The notes beneath the pieces are model-generated. The model was not told the origin of the DNA and made no database searches. It saw nothing but the letters and a program-made list of their open reading frames with translations. 64,000 nt of DNA, taken from Corynebacterium sputi DSM 45148. Lineage in GTDB: Bacteria > Actinomycetota > Actinomycetes > Mycobacteriales > Mycobacteriaceae. Within the stretch, counting starts at the first letter, position 1, and each line of letters starts with the position of its first letter. The position numbers and the translations under genes were made by a program. Location: the NCBI RefSeq assembly GCF_000427865.1, contig NZ_ATYV01000011.1, positions 1 to 64,000 on the forward strand, written 5' to 3'. Below are positions 52,987 through 62,489 of the stretch, piece by piece.

Positions 52987-53826
52987 TCAGCAGTAGAAGG
53001 CGGCGCCTGCGGCCTGGCATGCGCCAGTGTCGTGGGTCGGCCGCGGTGTTGTGGTTCTTTCCCCGGTGGTGCGAGTTGTCGTGGACGTCGTGCGGCTCGG
53101 ATGGGGAGCCCTATTATCGCGCGGTGCCAGAGGAGGGCCAGTCCGCTGGTATCCAGAGCCCGTCCATTTCAAGACCGACGGCGTGGCACCGACCTCTTTG
53201 ATCTCGTAGTTGCCATCACTGTCGAGACCCTCGACGACTCCGCTATTGAGAAACACCCTCTCGTCCGAGGTGGAATCGCCTCCATTCGGCAGACCTTCAA
53301 ATCCCGTCGAGTCCGGCCGGAGCACGATCGTCATGAAATACCTGCCGGGCATGTAGGTGACGAATAGGGCCCCAGACTCGTCCGGGGAATCCGTCACGAA
53401 ACCCTCCCATCCGTCCAATGCCGCGCCGGGGTTGTACGTCCACTTCACGACGCCCTTCGCATCAACTGCTGCTAACTGCTGCATTTGAGCTCCGCGGTGC
53501 TGCCTCATGGCGAAGATCTTGACCGGCCCCCACGACGGGTGGTTGATCTCCCTGGAGTCGACATCGCACGTGCTACTAGTACAGAAGTTCCCTGCCGACT
53601 CCACGGTGAGGTCGGCTAGGTTCGCGCCTCCACCGTTGCTTCCGTTGTCGTGCGCCGGCTCTTCCCATCCAGGAGGCGCAACGATGGTTGTGGTCGCTCC
53701 GTTGATTTTCGCCAGACTAAGGTCCGTAGTCACCAGATCGCCGCCGCCACTGCCGGAGCAGGCGGTGAGGAAGAGGCCCATAGCCAGCATCGCGCCGAGA
53801 CCACTACGCCTTATCGCGCTCGTCAT
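52987..53826 (-). CDS. Lipoprotein B, partner of VWA lipoprotein B
   Basis: A 279-residue protein with lipobox MGLFLTACSGSGGG. Mature part: LAKINGATTTIVAPPGWEEP, REINHPSWGPVKIFAMRQ, YMPGRYFMTIVLRPDSTGFE, all aligned to lipoprotein A. A 55-residue Thr/Arg/Pro-rich tail follows (SRTTSTTTRTTGERTTTPRP), ending in a Cys pair-like AFYC, absent from A. Ten bp after the VWA lipoprotein B stop, so the two are one operon. Function unknown. Confidence 0.8.
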   Translation of the reverse strand: MTSAIRRSGLGAMLAMGLFLTACSGSGGGDLVTTDLSLAKINGATTTIVAPPGWEEPAHDNGSNGGGANLADLTVESAGNFCTSSTCDVDSREINHPSWGPVKIFAMRQHRGAQMQQLAAVDAKGVVKWTYNPGAALDGWEGFVTDSPDESGALFVTYMPGRYFMTIVLRPDSTGFEGLPNGGDSTSDERVFLNSGVVEGLDSDGNYEIKEVGATPSVLKWTGSGYQRTGPPLAPRDNRAPHPSRTTSTTTRTTGERTTTPRPTHDTGACQAAGAAFYC

Positions 53827-53836
53827 CGCTTGCTAC

Positions 53837-55657
53837 TCACTCGAAGAAGTAGACACGTTTGATCGGGACCGTCTTACGGTCTCGTTCCGAGTCGTACCCG
53901 GTTGCGTACTGAGCGGTCCACAAATCGTTGGACCGGTCGAAAGGGAAGGAATCGGAACTGCCGCGAAGGCCTTCGGTTGAGTCACTGCGATTGCCATATT
54001 TGAGATATGCGTAGCTGCCCAATCCCGGGACGCTGCCTACGGCATAGAGTCCCCCATCGGTGAGAACCACTGCTGCTGGCCTTACCTCTTTGACTTCCGA
54101 TGGCTTGGGAGTTTCGGAATACCCACGAAACGGAATTCTGTTGATAGCAATGGTTTCCGTGTCATCGACAGTGGGGCAGTAAGCATAGGTGCCGTCAACG
54201 GAACATCCGTCGATGATCCAGTCTGTTCCAGGTTGCCCGCACAAGCGCAGGTTCGTCCCAGGGACCTCTGGGTTTGGATTGCAGTCGACTTCTATCGGCC
54301 CTCCGGGGCTGTCTACAACAATGGACTTGAAGGGCTCGCGCACTGATCCGTCGTCCTCGAAGACGTCGTAAATCACGATCTCTGTGTGATCGACAGTGCC
54401 GCTGGCGGCACCTCCTCCGGATGCCTGCGTTTCGGTGGTTCTCGGTGAGGCTGGCGCGGCAGACGTTGTCTGATCTGATGAACCTCCAGAGGATCCGGAC
54501 GACTCGCCGGGAGACGGAGTGGAACCCGGCAGGCACTTGCAAAGCACGATGGTCCTGATGGTGTCGTTGGCGTCGATGACCACGCGCCAGGCTAGACCGA
54601 GGTCGCCATCCGACTCGTACCAACGGACCTTGACCTCATCGCTGCCGATCATTCCCTGTGACTCATTTACTGGTGTGCCGTAGAACGTCTCGAGTTCGGC
54701 GGCGCTGTCTCCGACGCTGAAGCCATCGATGGTGCGGGCGTCTTCGCCAGGATCAATCAGTTGGAGGATGCCTCCTTCGGTGAAGTGCCAGTCGCAGTCC
54801 ATCCAGTGGATCACGATGATGGTGTTTGAGCCGCAGTCGCCGGAGGTGCATTGGGTTACCTCGCCGTCGTTAAGCGAGGGGAAGTCTTTGTAGGCCTCCG
54901 AGATCGCTTCATGGCTCGCCCCGATCTCGATGCCTTGGAAACTGCGGCCGGTCAGAGTGGTCTTGGACATCTCGGTATCGCGGCTGACAGCCAGGCGACG
55001 GGTGAGCTGCTCAGTGTTATCTGCAGTGACGTAGAGGCCACCTGTAGTCGTAGCGGCGCAGTTGAGTTCGGGGTCGTTCACCATAAAGCCCACGGCGTCG
55101 ATACGCAGCTGGGGATGGGACTGGTGGAGATCCTGGGCGACCTGGCAGATGGTGGGCTCACCGCAGGTGTCCTCACCGTCTGTGACAACGACAAGGTTGG
55201 CCGGTTCATCTGACGGCAGTGCGGACCCTGCCTCCTGCATGGTTGCGGCGATGGGGGACCAGCCGCTGGGTGTGATGCCGTCGACGGACTCTCGTGCGGC
55301 GTCGTGGTCAACCGCAGCCGAAGGAATCAGATTTGAGGTATCCCGGCAGCCTGCCTCCTGCTCTTCATCGGTATTGCCGGTGCCGGTGCCGTAGGTCCAA
55401 AGGCTGAACGAGGTCTTGTCAGGCAGAGCGTCGATGTAGGCGCGGGCGGCGGTCTTAGCGGCGTCGATGCGAGGCCCTGGTGCGTCGTCGATATTCATCG
55501 ATGCTGAGCCATCGACGACTAGCGCAGTAGGGATGTCGCTGGCCTCCGGTTCGAGGGCTTCACCTGAGGTGGTCGACTCGAACACTGAACAGCCTGCGAG
55601 CAGCGCGGCCACCCCGAACATCGCCAGGAACATCTTGGTCCGAGAACCCCACGCCAT
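53837..55657 (-). CDS. VWA-domain lipoprotein B
   Basis: A 606-residue protein with lipobox MFGVAALLAGCSVFE. VWA domain (about 35-220) with MIDAS TALVVDGSASMNID (DxSxS) and VVVTDGEDTCGEP; then NCAATTTGGLYVTAD, RRLAVSRDTE, RSFQGIEIGASHE. Linker rich in Ser/Gly/Thr (SGSSGGSSDQTTSAAPASP). The C-terminal domain VIYDVFEDDGSVREPFKSIV and end KRVYFFE match VWA lipoprotein A closely. It lies 10 bp before lipoprotein B. Likely displayed on the cell surface and binding a ligand through a metal ion; ligand unknown. Confidence 0.85.
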   Translation of the reverse strand: MAWGSRTKMFLAMFGVAALLAGCSVFESTTSGEALEPEASDIPTALVVDGSASMNIDDAPGPRIDAAKTAARAYIDALPDKTSFSLWTYGTGTGNTDEEQEAGCRDTSNLIPSAAVDHDAARESVDGITPSGWSPIAATMQEAGSALPSDEPANLVVVTDGEDTCGEPTICQVAQDLHQSHPQLRIDAVGFMVNDPELNCAATTTGGLYVTADNTEQLTRRLAVSRDTEMSKTTLTGRSFQGIEIGASHEAISEAYKDFPSLNDGEVTQCTSGDCGSNTIIVIHWMDCDWHFTEGGILQLIDPGEDARTIDGFSVGDSAAELETFYGTPVNESQGMIGSDEVKVRWYESDGDLGLAWRVVIDANDTIRTIVLCKCLPGSTPSPGESSGSSGGSSDQTTSAAPASPRTTETQASGGGAASGTVDHTEIVIYDVFEDDGSVREPFKSIVVDSPGGPIEVDCNPNPEVPGTNLRLCGQPGTDWIIDGCSVDGTYAYCPTVDDTETIAINRIPFRGYSETPKPSEVKEVRPAAVVLTDGGLYAVGSVPGLGSYAYLKYGNRSDSTEGLRGSSDSFPFDRSNDLWTAQYATGYDSERDRKTVPIKRVYFFE

Positions 55658-55808
55658 GAACCCACATCCCGTCGATAGGCAGACATCATCCCGCCAATCA
55701 TCTGCCGCCGAACGCGAACTGTCATGCCCCTAATTCTGGTACCGGTTCCCGGCACGCGAAGGCCCTGAACCTGCGTAAACGCGGGTTCAGGGCCGGTGTA
55801 GAAGTGCG

Positions 55809-56057
55809 CTAGTAGTAGCGGACGTTCTGGAAGCTCGACGGGTTGAAGCTCGAGGTGTTCTGGAACTTATCCTCGAAGCGGCCCCACTCATTGCGCGGTC
55901 CCTTGGCAGCAGCTTCGGCGGCAGAAGCCATGCTGGCGAAGAGAGTCGCCAGTGCGGCGGTCTCCTCCGGTGTGGGGGAGCCGTTGATGACCGTGAGGAA
56001 CGGCTTTGCCTCAGCGGCGTCAGTGGAGGAGTCGGTGGAATCGGTCTTGTCTGTCAC
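55809..56057 (-). CDS. accE: Acyl-CoA carboxylase epsilon subunit
   Basis: An 82-residue protein. Acidic N-terminus ([16 protein letters not shown]), then [21 protein letters not shown], the hallmark of AccE/epsilon subunits (V-x-x-G-x-P-T-x-E-E-x-A-A), and a basic Trp-containing tail ([11 protein letters not shown]). Epsilon stabilises the alpha-beta acyl-CoA carboxylase complex in actinobacteria. Its start overlaps the accD2 stop by four bases, so it is coupled to accD2. Confidence 0.9.
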   Translation of the reverse strand: MTDKTDSTDSSTDAAEAKPFLTVINGSPTPEETAALATLFASMASAAEAAAKGPRNEWGRFEDKFQNTSSFNPSSFQNVRYY

Positions 56058-57679
56058 AGCGGAATGTTCCCATGCTTCTTGGCGGGCACGTTGACGACCT
56101 TGCGGTCGAGCAGACGCAGACCCTCGATGATCTGGCCGCGGGTCTCCGACGGGGGGATGACGGCGTCGATCAGTCCACGCTCGGCGGCGACGTACGGGTT
56201 GACCAGGGTCTCCTCGTACTCAGCCTCGTAGCGCTTCATGACATCGACGGCGTCTTCACCGGCGTCGGCAGCAGCCTTGATTTCCTTGCGGTACACGAAG
56301 CCGACGGCGCCGGATGCGCCCATGACGGCGATCTGCGCGGTCGGCCACGCGAGGTTGATGTCCGCACCCATGTCCTTGGATCCCATGACGCAGTACGCTC
56401 CGCCGTAGGCCTTGCGGGTGATGACGGTGATCTTTCCGACGGTTGCCTCAGCGTAGGCATACAGCAGCTTGGCGCCGCGGCGGATGATGCCGTCGAACTC
56501 CTGGTTGGTGCCGGGGAGGAAGCCGGGGACGTCGACAAGCATCACGATCGGGACGTTGAAGGCGTCGCAGGTGCGGACGAAGCGTGCGGCCTTCTCCGAT
56601 GCGTTGATGTCCAGGCAACCGGCGAACTGGATCGGCTGGTTAGCGACGAAGCCAACCGAGCGGCCCTCGACTCGGCCGAAACCGATGACGATGTTCTGGG
56701 CGTAGTCTTCCTGGATTTCCAGGAATTCCGCGTCATCGGTGATGCGGGTGATGACGTTCTTGATGTCGTACGGCTGGTTCGGCGAATCCGGGATCAGCGT
56801 GTCGAGCTCGCGGTCGGAATCGGTGATGTTGTTCTTGATCGAGCCTTCCATGATCTCGGCCTCGACCCGGGGTGCCTCCGCGCGGTTGTTCTGCGGGAGG
56901 TAGGTGACCAGCTCCTGGACGAAGGAGAGCGCGTCCTCGTCATCAGAGGCGGTGTAGTGCGAGGTACCCGAGGTCGACATGTGCGTGCCGGCGCCGCCGA
57001 GCTCCTCCTGAGTGACGGTTTCACCGGTGACAGTCTTGATGACGTCCGGTCCGGTGATGAACATCTTGGAGGTACCGTCGACCATGACGACAAAGTCGGT
57101 GAGCGCGGGGGAGTAAACGTGGCCACCGGCGCAGGCACCCATGATCAGGGAGATCTGCGGGATGACGCCCGAAGCCTGGGTGTTGCGGAAGAAGATCTGC
57201 GAGTACAGGCCCAGGGAGACAACACCCTCCTGGATACGCGCGCCGGCACCGTCATTGATGCCGATGATCGGAACACCGGTCTTCACTGCCAGGTCCATGA
57301 TCTTCACGATCTTCTCGCCGTACACCTCACCGAGGGCTCCACCGAAGACGCTGGAGTCCTGAGAGAAAACACAGACCTTACGTCCCTCGATGGTGCCGTA
57401 ACCGGTGACCACACCGTCCGTGAGCGGGCGCTTCGAGTCGAGGCCGAAGTTCGTGGAGCGGTGTCGGGCCAGAGCATCGATCTCGACGAAGGAACCGTCA
57501 TCGAGCAGGTGCTCAATGCGCTCACGGGCAGTCAGCTTGCCCTTCTCATGCACGCGCTCCACAGCGGCTTCGCCCATGGGGGCATTGGCCTCTGCGAGGC
57601 GCGCGCGCAAATCGGCGAGCTTCCCTGCGGTGGTGTTCTTGTCCGGCGCGGTGCCGGTTGCGGTAGCGGCAGAAGTCAT
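56054..57679 (-). CDS. accD2: Acyl-CoA carboxylase beta subunit AccD2 (DtsR2-type)
   Basis: A 541-residue biotin-dependent carboxyltransferase. N half: [61 protein letters not shown] half: [59 protein letters not shown]. It transfers CO2 from biotin to acyl-CoA. Start MTSAATATG at 57679 is chosen since TAGGAT (57692-57687) forms a -10 seven bases upstream; an ATG at 57688 lies inside that box. accE is downstream with a four-base overlap. Confidence 0.9.
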   Translation of the reverse strand: MTSAATATGTAPDKNTTAGKLADLRARLAEANAPMGEAAVERVHEKGKLTARERIEHLLDDGSFVEIDALARHRSTNFGLDSKRPLTDGVVTGYGTIEGRKVCVFSQDSSVFGGALGEVYGEKIVKIMDLAVKTGVPIIGINDGAGARIQEGVVSLGLYSQIFFRNTQASGVIPQISLIMGACAGGHVYSPALTDFVVMVDGTSKMFITGPDVIKTVTGETVTQEELGGAGTHMSTSGTSHYTASDDEDALSFVQELVTYLPQNNRAEAPRVEAEIMEGSIKNNITDSDRELDTLIPDSPNQPYDIKNVITRITDDAEFLEIQEDYAQNIVIGFGRVEGRSVGFVANQPIQFAGCLDINASEKAARFVRTCDAFNVPIVMLVDVPGFLPGTNQEFDGIIRRGAKLLYAYAEATVGKITVITRKAYGGAYCVMGSKDMGADINLAWPTAQIAVMGASGAVGFVYRKEIKAAADAGEDAVDVMKRYEAEYEETLVNPYVAAERGLIDAVIPPSETRGQIIEGLRLLDRKVVNVPAKKHGNIPL

Positions 57680-57686
57680 GGATTCC

Positions 57687-57692
57687 ATCCTA
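57687..57692 (-). promoter_or_regulatory. -10 element of a leaderless accD2 promoter
   Basis: TAGGAT (57692-57687 on minus), seven bases before ATG 57679. Confidence 0.5.
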
Positions 57693-57824
57693 CGGCTGGG
57701 GGCCTTGTCAGCGGAACTTCAGGATATTCATCGGGTGAAATAACCCCCCGTTTACAAATAAACCTGTGGTGCTGTGCTGACACTGTCCCACCCGAAACGC
57801 CGTTGTGCAGTGTGTCCTGGTGCT

Positions 57825-59561
57825 CTACAGCGGCATATTGCCGTGTCGGCGCTGCGGCCAGGTGGAGTGCTTGCCATCGAGAAGTCGCAGGTGGCGAGCA
57901 ACGCGACCGCGGGTCTCAGAAGGCAGGATGACCTCGTCAATCAGGCCGCGCTCAGCCGCGATGTACGGGTTGAGCATGTGGTCCTCGTACTCCTTCTCGC
58001 GGGCCGCGACGATGTCGAGGTAGTCCTGCTCGGACATTTCGGACTCGCGAGCCGCACGGAGCTCATGACGGTAGATGAATCCGACCGCTCCCGGAGCGCC
58101 CATCACGGCGATCTGAGCAGTCGGCCATGCCAGGTTTACGTCAGCGCCCAGGCCCTTGGAGCCCATAACGCAGTACGCGCCGCCGTAGGCCTTACGCAGG
58201 GTGACAGTCACCTTCGGGACGGTCGCCTCGGCGTAGGCGTAGAGGAGCTTTGCGCCACGACGCAGGATGCCGGAGTGCTCCTGGTCGGTACCCGGAAGGA
58301 AGCCGGGGACGTCGACAAGCATCACGATCGGGATGTTGAACGCATCGCAGGTACGCACGAAACGTGCGGCCTTCTCTGCCGAGTCGATGTCGAGGCAGCC
58401 GGCGAACTGCAGCGGCTGGTTCGCGACGAAGCCGACGGACCGGCCGTCCATGTGACCGAAGGAGCAGACGACGTTCTCGGCACGGTCGGCCTGGATCTCG
58501 AAGTGGTCGCCGTCGTCGGTGAGTGCACAGATGACGTCGCGGACGTCGTACGGCATCGTCGCGGAGTCCGGGATGATGCTGTCCAGCGCCAGGTCGTCGG
58601 CGTTGGGCTCGGCCCATTCCGGATCGACAGAAGCGCCTGCGTCCTCGGTCGGCGGGGCGATGGAGGTGTTGTTGTTCGGCAGGAACTCGAGCAAGTCGCG
58701 GACCCAGTCGAGGGCGTCTTCCTCGTCATCAGCGGTGTAGTGGGTGTTGCCCGCGAAGGTCATGTGCGGGTTGGCGCCACCGAGCTCCTCCTGAGAGACG
58801 CGCTCACCGGTGACCGTGAGGATCACGTCCGGGCCGGTGACGAACATCTTGGAGGAGTCCTTAACCATGACGGTGAAGTCAGTCAGGGCAGGAGAGTAGG
58901 CATTGCCGCCAGCGCAGGCGCCGAAGATCACGGAGATCTGCGGCACGACACCGGAAGCTCGCACGTTCGAGCGGAAGGTCTGAGCGATGTAGTCCAGGGA
59001 GACTGCGCCGTCCTGGATGCGCGCGCCGGCACCCTCGTACAGGCCGATGATCGGGCGGCGGGTGGCAATTGCCATCTCCTGCAGCTTGACCATCTTTTCG
59101 CCGTAGACCTCGCCGAGGGCGCCACCGAAGACGGTGCCGTCCTGGGAGAAGACACAGACCTCGCGGCCGTCGATGGTTCCCCAGCCGGTGACGATGCCGT
59201 CGGTGAGCGGGCGACGAGCGCCCATGCCGAAGGCCTCGGTGCGGTGGCGGGCCAGTGCGTCGAGTTCGACGAAAGAGCCCTCGTCTAGCAGGTGGTCGAT
59301 GCGGTCACGGGCGGTCAGTCGGCCCTTGTCGCGGACCTTGTCGTGAGCTTTGGTGCCCACCGGTGCGAAGGACTCCTCGCGGCGACGCAGAAGTTCTGCG
59401 TTCTTCTGCGCTGTGGTTTGCGGGGCAGGGACGGCGGTGCGTCCGCCGCGCGGGGCTCCGGCCGGCGAGGCTGCGGCCGAGGGGGTTCCCGGTCGGTTGT
59501 CGGTCGGGCGGTCATCGGTGGCGGTGCCGCCGGCGCGAAGCAAACGTGAGGGTTCAGTCAT
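57825..59561 (-). CDS. accD1: Acyl-CoA carboxylase beta subunit AccD1 (DtsR1-type)
   Basis: A 578-residue paralogue of AccD2 with an Ala/Pro/Gly-rich N-terminal extension of about 40 residues ([18 protein letters not shown]). [100 protein letters not shown]. Order accE-accD2-accD1-birA matches C. glutamicum, where AccD1 serves acetyl-CoA carboxylase. ATG 59561 is eight bases after TAAGTT, with TTGCAC 17 bp upstream, so leaderless. The motif shared with accBC overlaps this -10. Confidence 0.93.
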   Translation of the reverse strand: MTEPSRLLRAGGTATDDRPTDNRPGTPSAAASPAGAPRGGRTAVPAPQTTAQKNAELLRRREESFAPVGTKAHDKVRDKGRLTARDRIDHLLDEGSFVELDALARHRTEAFGMGARRPLTDGIVTGWGTIDGREVCVFSQDGTVFGGALGEVYGEKMVKLQEMAIATRRPIIGLYEGAGARIQDGAVSLDYIAQTFRSNVRASGVVPQISVIFGACAGGNAYSPALTDFTVMVKDSSKMFVTGPDVILTVTGERVSQEELGGANPHMTFAGNTHYTADDEEDALDWVRDLLEFLPNNNTSIAPPTEDAGASVDPEWAEPNADDLALDSIIPDSATMPYDVRDVICALTDDGDHFEIQADRAENVVCSFGHMDGRSVGFVANQPLQFAGCLDIDSAEKAARFVRTCDAFNIPIVMLVDVPGFLPGTDQEHSGILRRGAKLLYAYAEATVPKVTVTLRKAYGGAYCVMGSKGLGADVNLAWPTAQIAVMGAPGAVGFIYRHELRAARESEMSEQDYLDIVAAREKEYEDHMLNPYIAAERGLIDEVILPSETRGRVARHLRLLDGKHSTWPQRRHGNMPL

Positions 59562-59569
59562 GTTTTACG

Positions 59570-59598
59570 AACTTAGTCTCGATGCTCTTGTCGTGCAA
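59570..59598 (-). promoter_or_regulatory. accD1 promoter with overlapping shared 11-mer
   Basis: -35 TTGCAC (59598-59593 on minus), 17-bp spacer, -10 TAAGTT (59575-59570), eight bases before ATG 59561. TTAGTCTCGAT (59573-59583, plus) overlaps the -10, the position of a repressor operator. Confidence 0.65.
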
Positions 59599-59609
59599 AG
59601 CTCTTTGTA

Positions 59610-59625
59610 TGTGAAACCGGTCACG
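59610..59625. promoter_or_regulatory. GlxR-like site between accD1 and birA
   Basis: TGTGAAACCGGTCACG fits TGTGA-N6-TCACA except the last base; the central TA of the GlxR consensus is missing. Lies between divergent accD1 and birA. Confidence 0.35.
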
Positions 59626-59664
59626 CACAGGTCACGATGTAGTGAATGTCTAGAATCAATAACT

Positions 59665-60468
59665 ATGACCACATTCCACCGTGCCCCCTTGGACGCCGAC
59701 AGGATCCGCGAGGCAATGCCGGAACGGACGATCACCGTGCCGTATTCAACTGGCTCAACCAATGCGGATCTGCTGCAGCTGGCGGCAGAGGGCGCACCTG
59801 GTGGAAGCATCGTGGTCACCTCCATCCAGAACTCCGGCCGTGGCAGGATGCACCGGCCGTGGACGGCGCCGGAACACACGAACATAGCCTTCTCGGCGCT
59901 AATCCGGGCAGATTCGGTTCCGCTGACCAGGATTGGTTTGTTGCCGCTGGTCTGCGGCCTGGCGGTGGTCGATGCGGTGCACGAGGTCGCAGGTATTCAG
60001 GCTCAGCTCAAATGGCCTAACGACGTCCTAGTCGACGGCGGCAAACTCTGCGGCATCCTCGTAGAAGCGGCATCTTTGCAGCCTCCCGTCCTTGTCGCGG
60101 GAGTGGGCCTGAACGTGGATCTGACCGAGGATGAACTTCCGGTTCCGCACGCCACGTCCTTGCGTCTGCAGGGTGCCAGCATGGATAAGGAAGATCTGGT
60201 CATCGCACTGGCTCACGCGCTGGACCGTCGCACCGTCCAGTGGCGCACCGATGTCAGGGCACTGATGGAAGAGTTCCGTCAGAACTGCGTGACCGTGGGC
60301 CTCAACGTCCGTGTGGAACTACCCAACGGACAGGAAATCCTGGGCACCGCGACCTCGATCCTGACCGATGGGGAGCTCGAGGTTGTCGACCAGTCGGGGG
60401 TTCGACACACCGTCACCGCCGGCGATGTTCGCCACGTCCGCCCTCGATCCGGCGGCTACGGAGGCTGA
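59665..60468 (+). CDS. birA: Biotin-[acetyl-CoA-carboxylase] ligase (BirA, group I)
   Basis: A 267-residue ligase. Biotinyl-AMP motifs: TVPYSTGSTNADLLQLAAEG, VVTSIQNSGRGRMHRPW (GRGRxxR-type, with GRGRMHR), LKWPNDVLVDGGKLCGILVEA, VAGVGLNVDLTEDELP, and a C-terminal SH3-like domain (NVRVELPNGQEILGTATSI). There is no N-terminal helix-turn-helix, so it does not act as a repressor. ATG 59665 is eight bases after TAGAAT (59651-59656), leaderless. It modifies the EAMKM Lys of AccBC. Confidence 0.93.
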   Translation: MTTFHRAPLDADRIREAMPERTITVPYSTGSTNADLLQLAAEGAPGGSIVVTSIQNSGRGRMHRPWTAPEHTNIAFSALIRADSVPLTRIGLLPLVCGLAVVDAVHEVAGIQAQLKWPNDVLVDGGKLCGILVEAASLQPPVLVAGVGLNVDLTEDELPVPHATSLRLQGASMDKEDLVIALAHALDRRTVQWRTDVRALMEEFRQNCVTVGLNVRVELPNGQEILGTATSILTDGELEVVDQSGVRHTVTAGDVRHVRPRSGGYGG

Positions 60469-60469
60469 C

Positions 60470-60955
60470 ATGGCATTCCCGTACGACAACATGGACCCGG
60501 ACGAAGAAGTCCTGCTCGACCTCAACCCAGTCTTCGGCAGGCTGTTCATGCCGACGATGGAACTGATCCTCATCACCGGTGTCGCCTGGATTCTCATCGG
60601 CTTCATCGATGGGCCGTACATCGGCAGCGGCGACCTCATGGGCGTGCGCACGATGCTTCTTGTTGGCTGGGTCGCAATGATCGCGTGGCGCGTGGGCCTG
60701 CCGGTTCTGCGGTGGTTGCGCGAGCGCACCGTCGTCACCGACCGGCGCCTGCTGATGCGGGATGGCTCTCGCGTCAGTTCTGTGGAACTGCGCGCAATCC
60801 GGTCAGTGGACCGGAAGGGTTCCGAGGTGCGGGTTCGCGCCGCAGGCGCTCCACCAATCGTGCTTTACGACGTCCCCTCCGCGCGCAAAATCTCCCGCAT
60901 TATCGACCGGAGATCTCGGAACTGGGCGACTAACGCTTTCGGTACAGACTCTTGA
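60470..60955 (+). CDS. PH-like membrane protein
   Basis: A 161-residue protein with two membrane segments ([37 protein letters not shown]) and a C-terminal bPH2-like soluble part: [39 protein letters not shown]. Starts one base after the birA stop, so cotranscribed. Its 3' end overlaps the convergent DUF1846 gene by 26 bp. Function unknown. Confidence 0.82.
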   Translation: MAFPYDNMDPDEEVLLDLNPVFGRLFMPTMELILITGVAWILIGFIDGPYIGSGDLMGVRTMLLVGWVAMIAWRVGLPVLRWLRERTVVTDRRLLMRDGSRVSSVELRAIRSVDRKGSEVRVRAAGAPPIVLYDVPSARKISRIIDRRSRNWATNAFGTDS

Positions 60956-62426
60956 CCTGATACTCCGGATCGGAGGTCACCAAGATGCCGAGGTTGCGGA
61001 ATATTCCCTCGTCCACTGAACCGAGAATAGTGGTGGTGTGAGCATCGCAGCCACGGAGATTGTGCAGTTCATCTAGTGCTCGCTGCGCATTGTCGTCGGT
61101 ATCTGCGGATGTCGATAGGGCGATGAGCACCTCGTCTGTGTGCAGTCGCGGGTTCTTGCTGCCCAGGTGATCGGTCTTCAGGCGTTGGATCGGGCGGATC
61201 GCACCCGGGGCCAGGAGATTGACCTCTGAGTCGATGCCGGCCAAGTGCTTAAGCGCGTTGAGAACCATCGCGGCGGAGCAGCCGAGGAGCGTGGAGGTTT
61301 TGCCGGTGACGATGGTTCCGTCGGCGAGCTGAATGGCAGACGCGGGAGCTCCGGTGGTTTCAGCGACGGCCCGAGCAGGTTCTACGACCGGCCGCGAAGT
61401 CAGTGACAGTCCGAGCTTGCCCATCGTGATGGCAATTCGCTCAGAGACCAGTGGCGGTTTGTCTTCGCGGCGCTCGTCGACCAGTGCCTTGAATAGGCGG
61501 CGGACCACTTCTTGTTCGGCGGCCCGGCGGCACACCTCGTCGTCGGAGATTGCGAAGCCGGCCATGTTCACGCCCATGTCAGTGGGCGATTCATACGGTG
61601 ACTGGCCGGAGATCCGCTCCAGCAGATGCTTGAGCAGCGGGAACACCTCGACGTCGCGGTTGTAGTTCACTGCCTGCTCGCCGTAGGCGGACAGGTGGAA
61701 AGGGTCGATCATGTTGACATCGTCAAGGTCAGCGGTGGCAGCCTCGTAGGCCATATTTACTGGGTGATCGAGCGCGAGATTCCACACCGGGAACGTCTCG
61801 AACTTCGCATATCCGGCGTCCCTGCCCTGGATGTGCTCGTGGTAGACCTGCGACAGGCACGTCGCGAGCTTGCCGGAGCCGGGGCCGGGGGCGGTCACCA
61901 CGACGACGTCGCGGGTCGTCTCGGCGTACTCGTTTTTGCCGAAGCCGTCCTCACCAACGATCCGCTCGGCATCCGCCGGGTAGCCGGGAATCACGTAGTG
62001 CCGAGACACGGTCAGCCCAAGCCGCTGCAACCGGTCGCGGAAGGTCTCGGCGAGGCTGTCGCCTTCCTCGAACTGCGTCATCACCACGTGCTGGACCAGG
62101 AATCCCCGGTCGCGGAAGGCATCGACGAGCCGAAGCAGGTCATCTTCGTAGCTGATACCCAGGTCAGCTCGGACCTTATTGCGGCGCAGGTCCTGGGCGT
62201 TGATGGCGATGAGAATCTCCATCTCGTCGCTGATGCGCTCCAGCATCGCGATCTTGGTGTCCGGAGCGAATCCGGGCAGGACGCGGGAGGCATGCATATC
62301 GTCGAAAAGCTTCCCGCCCATTTCCAGGTAGAGCTTCCCTCCGATGGACTCCCGCCGCTCGCGGATGTGCTTGGACTGGAGAGAAATGTACAGGTCCCGG
62401 TCGAATCCCGTTGCGTGTTGCGGCAT
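60930..62426 (-). CDS. DUF1846 family protein
   Basis: A 498-residue protein of the DUF1846 family: N-terminal [20 protein letters not shown], then [40 protein letters not shown] (P-loop-like), [40 protein letters not shown] and [23 protein letters not shown]-dependent function is suggested by the Walker-like loop but unproven. ATG 62426 is eight bases after TAGGCT; the frame is open further but lacks evidence. Divergent to purK and convergent with the PH-like gene. Confidence 0.85.
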   Translation of the reverse strand: MPQHATGFDRDLYISLQSKHIRERRESIGGKLYLEMGGKLFDDMHASRVLPGFAPDTKIAMLERISDEMEILIAINAQDLRRNKVRADLGISYEDDLLRLVDAFRDRGFLVQHVVMTQFEEGDSLAETFRDRLQRLGLTVSRHYVIPGYPADAERIVGEDGFGKNEYAETTRDVVVVTAPGPGSGKLATCLSQVYHEHIQGRDAGYAKFETFPVWNLALDHPVNMAYEAATADLDDVNMIDPFHLSAYGEQAVNYNRDVEVFPLLKHLLERISGQSPYESPTDMGVNMAGFAISDDEVCRRAAEQEVVRRLFKALVDERREDKPPLVSERIAITMGKLGLSLTSRPVVEPARAVAETTGAPASAIQLADGTIVTGKTSTLLGCSAAMVLNALKHLAGIDSEVNLLAPGAIRPIQRLKTDHLGSKNPRLHTDEVLIALSTSADTDDNAQRALDELHNLRGCDAHTTTILGSVDEGIFRNLGILVTSDPEYQVKSLYRKR

Positions 62427-62477
62427 GACATCTGAGCCTAGTGCGTGGGGATTCCGTCCGAGGGAATGCCCGGCCTT

Positions 62478-62483
62478 TATGAT
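62478..62483 (+). promoter_or_regulatory. -10 element of a leaderless purK promoter
   Basis: TATGAT, six bases before GTG 62490, near-consensus. Confidence 0.6.
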
Positions 62484-62489
62484 GGTCGG

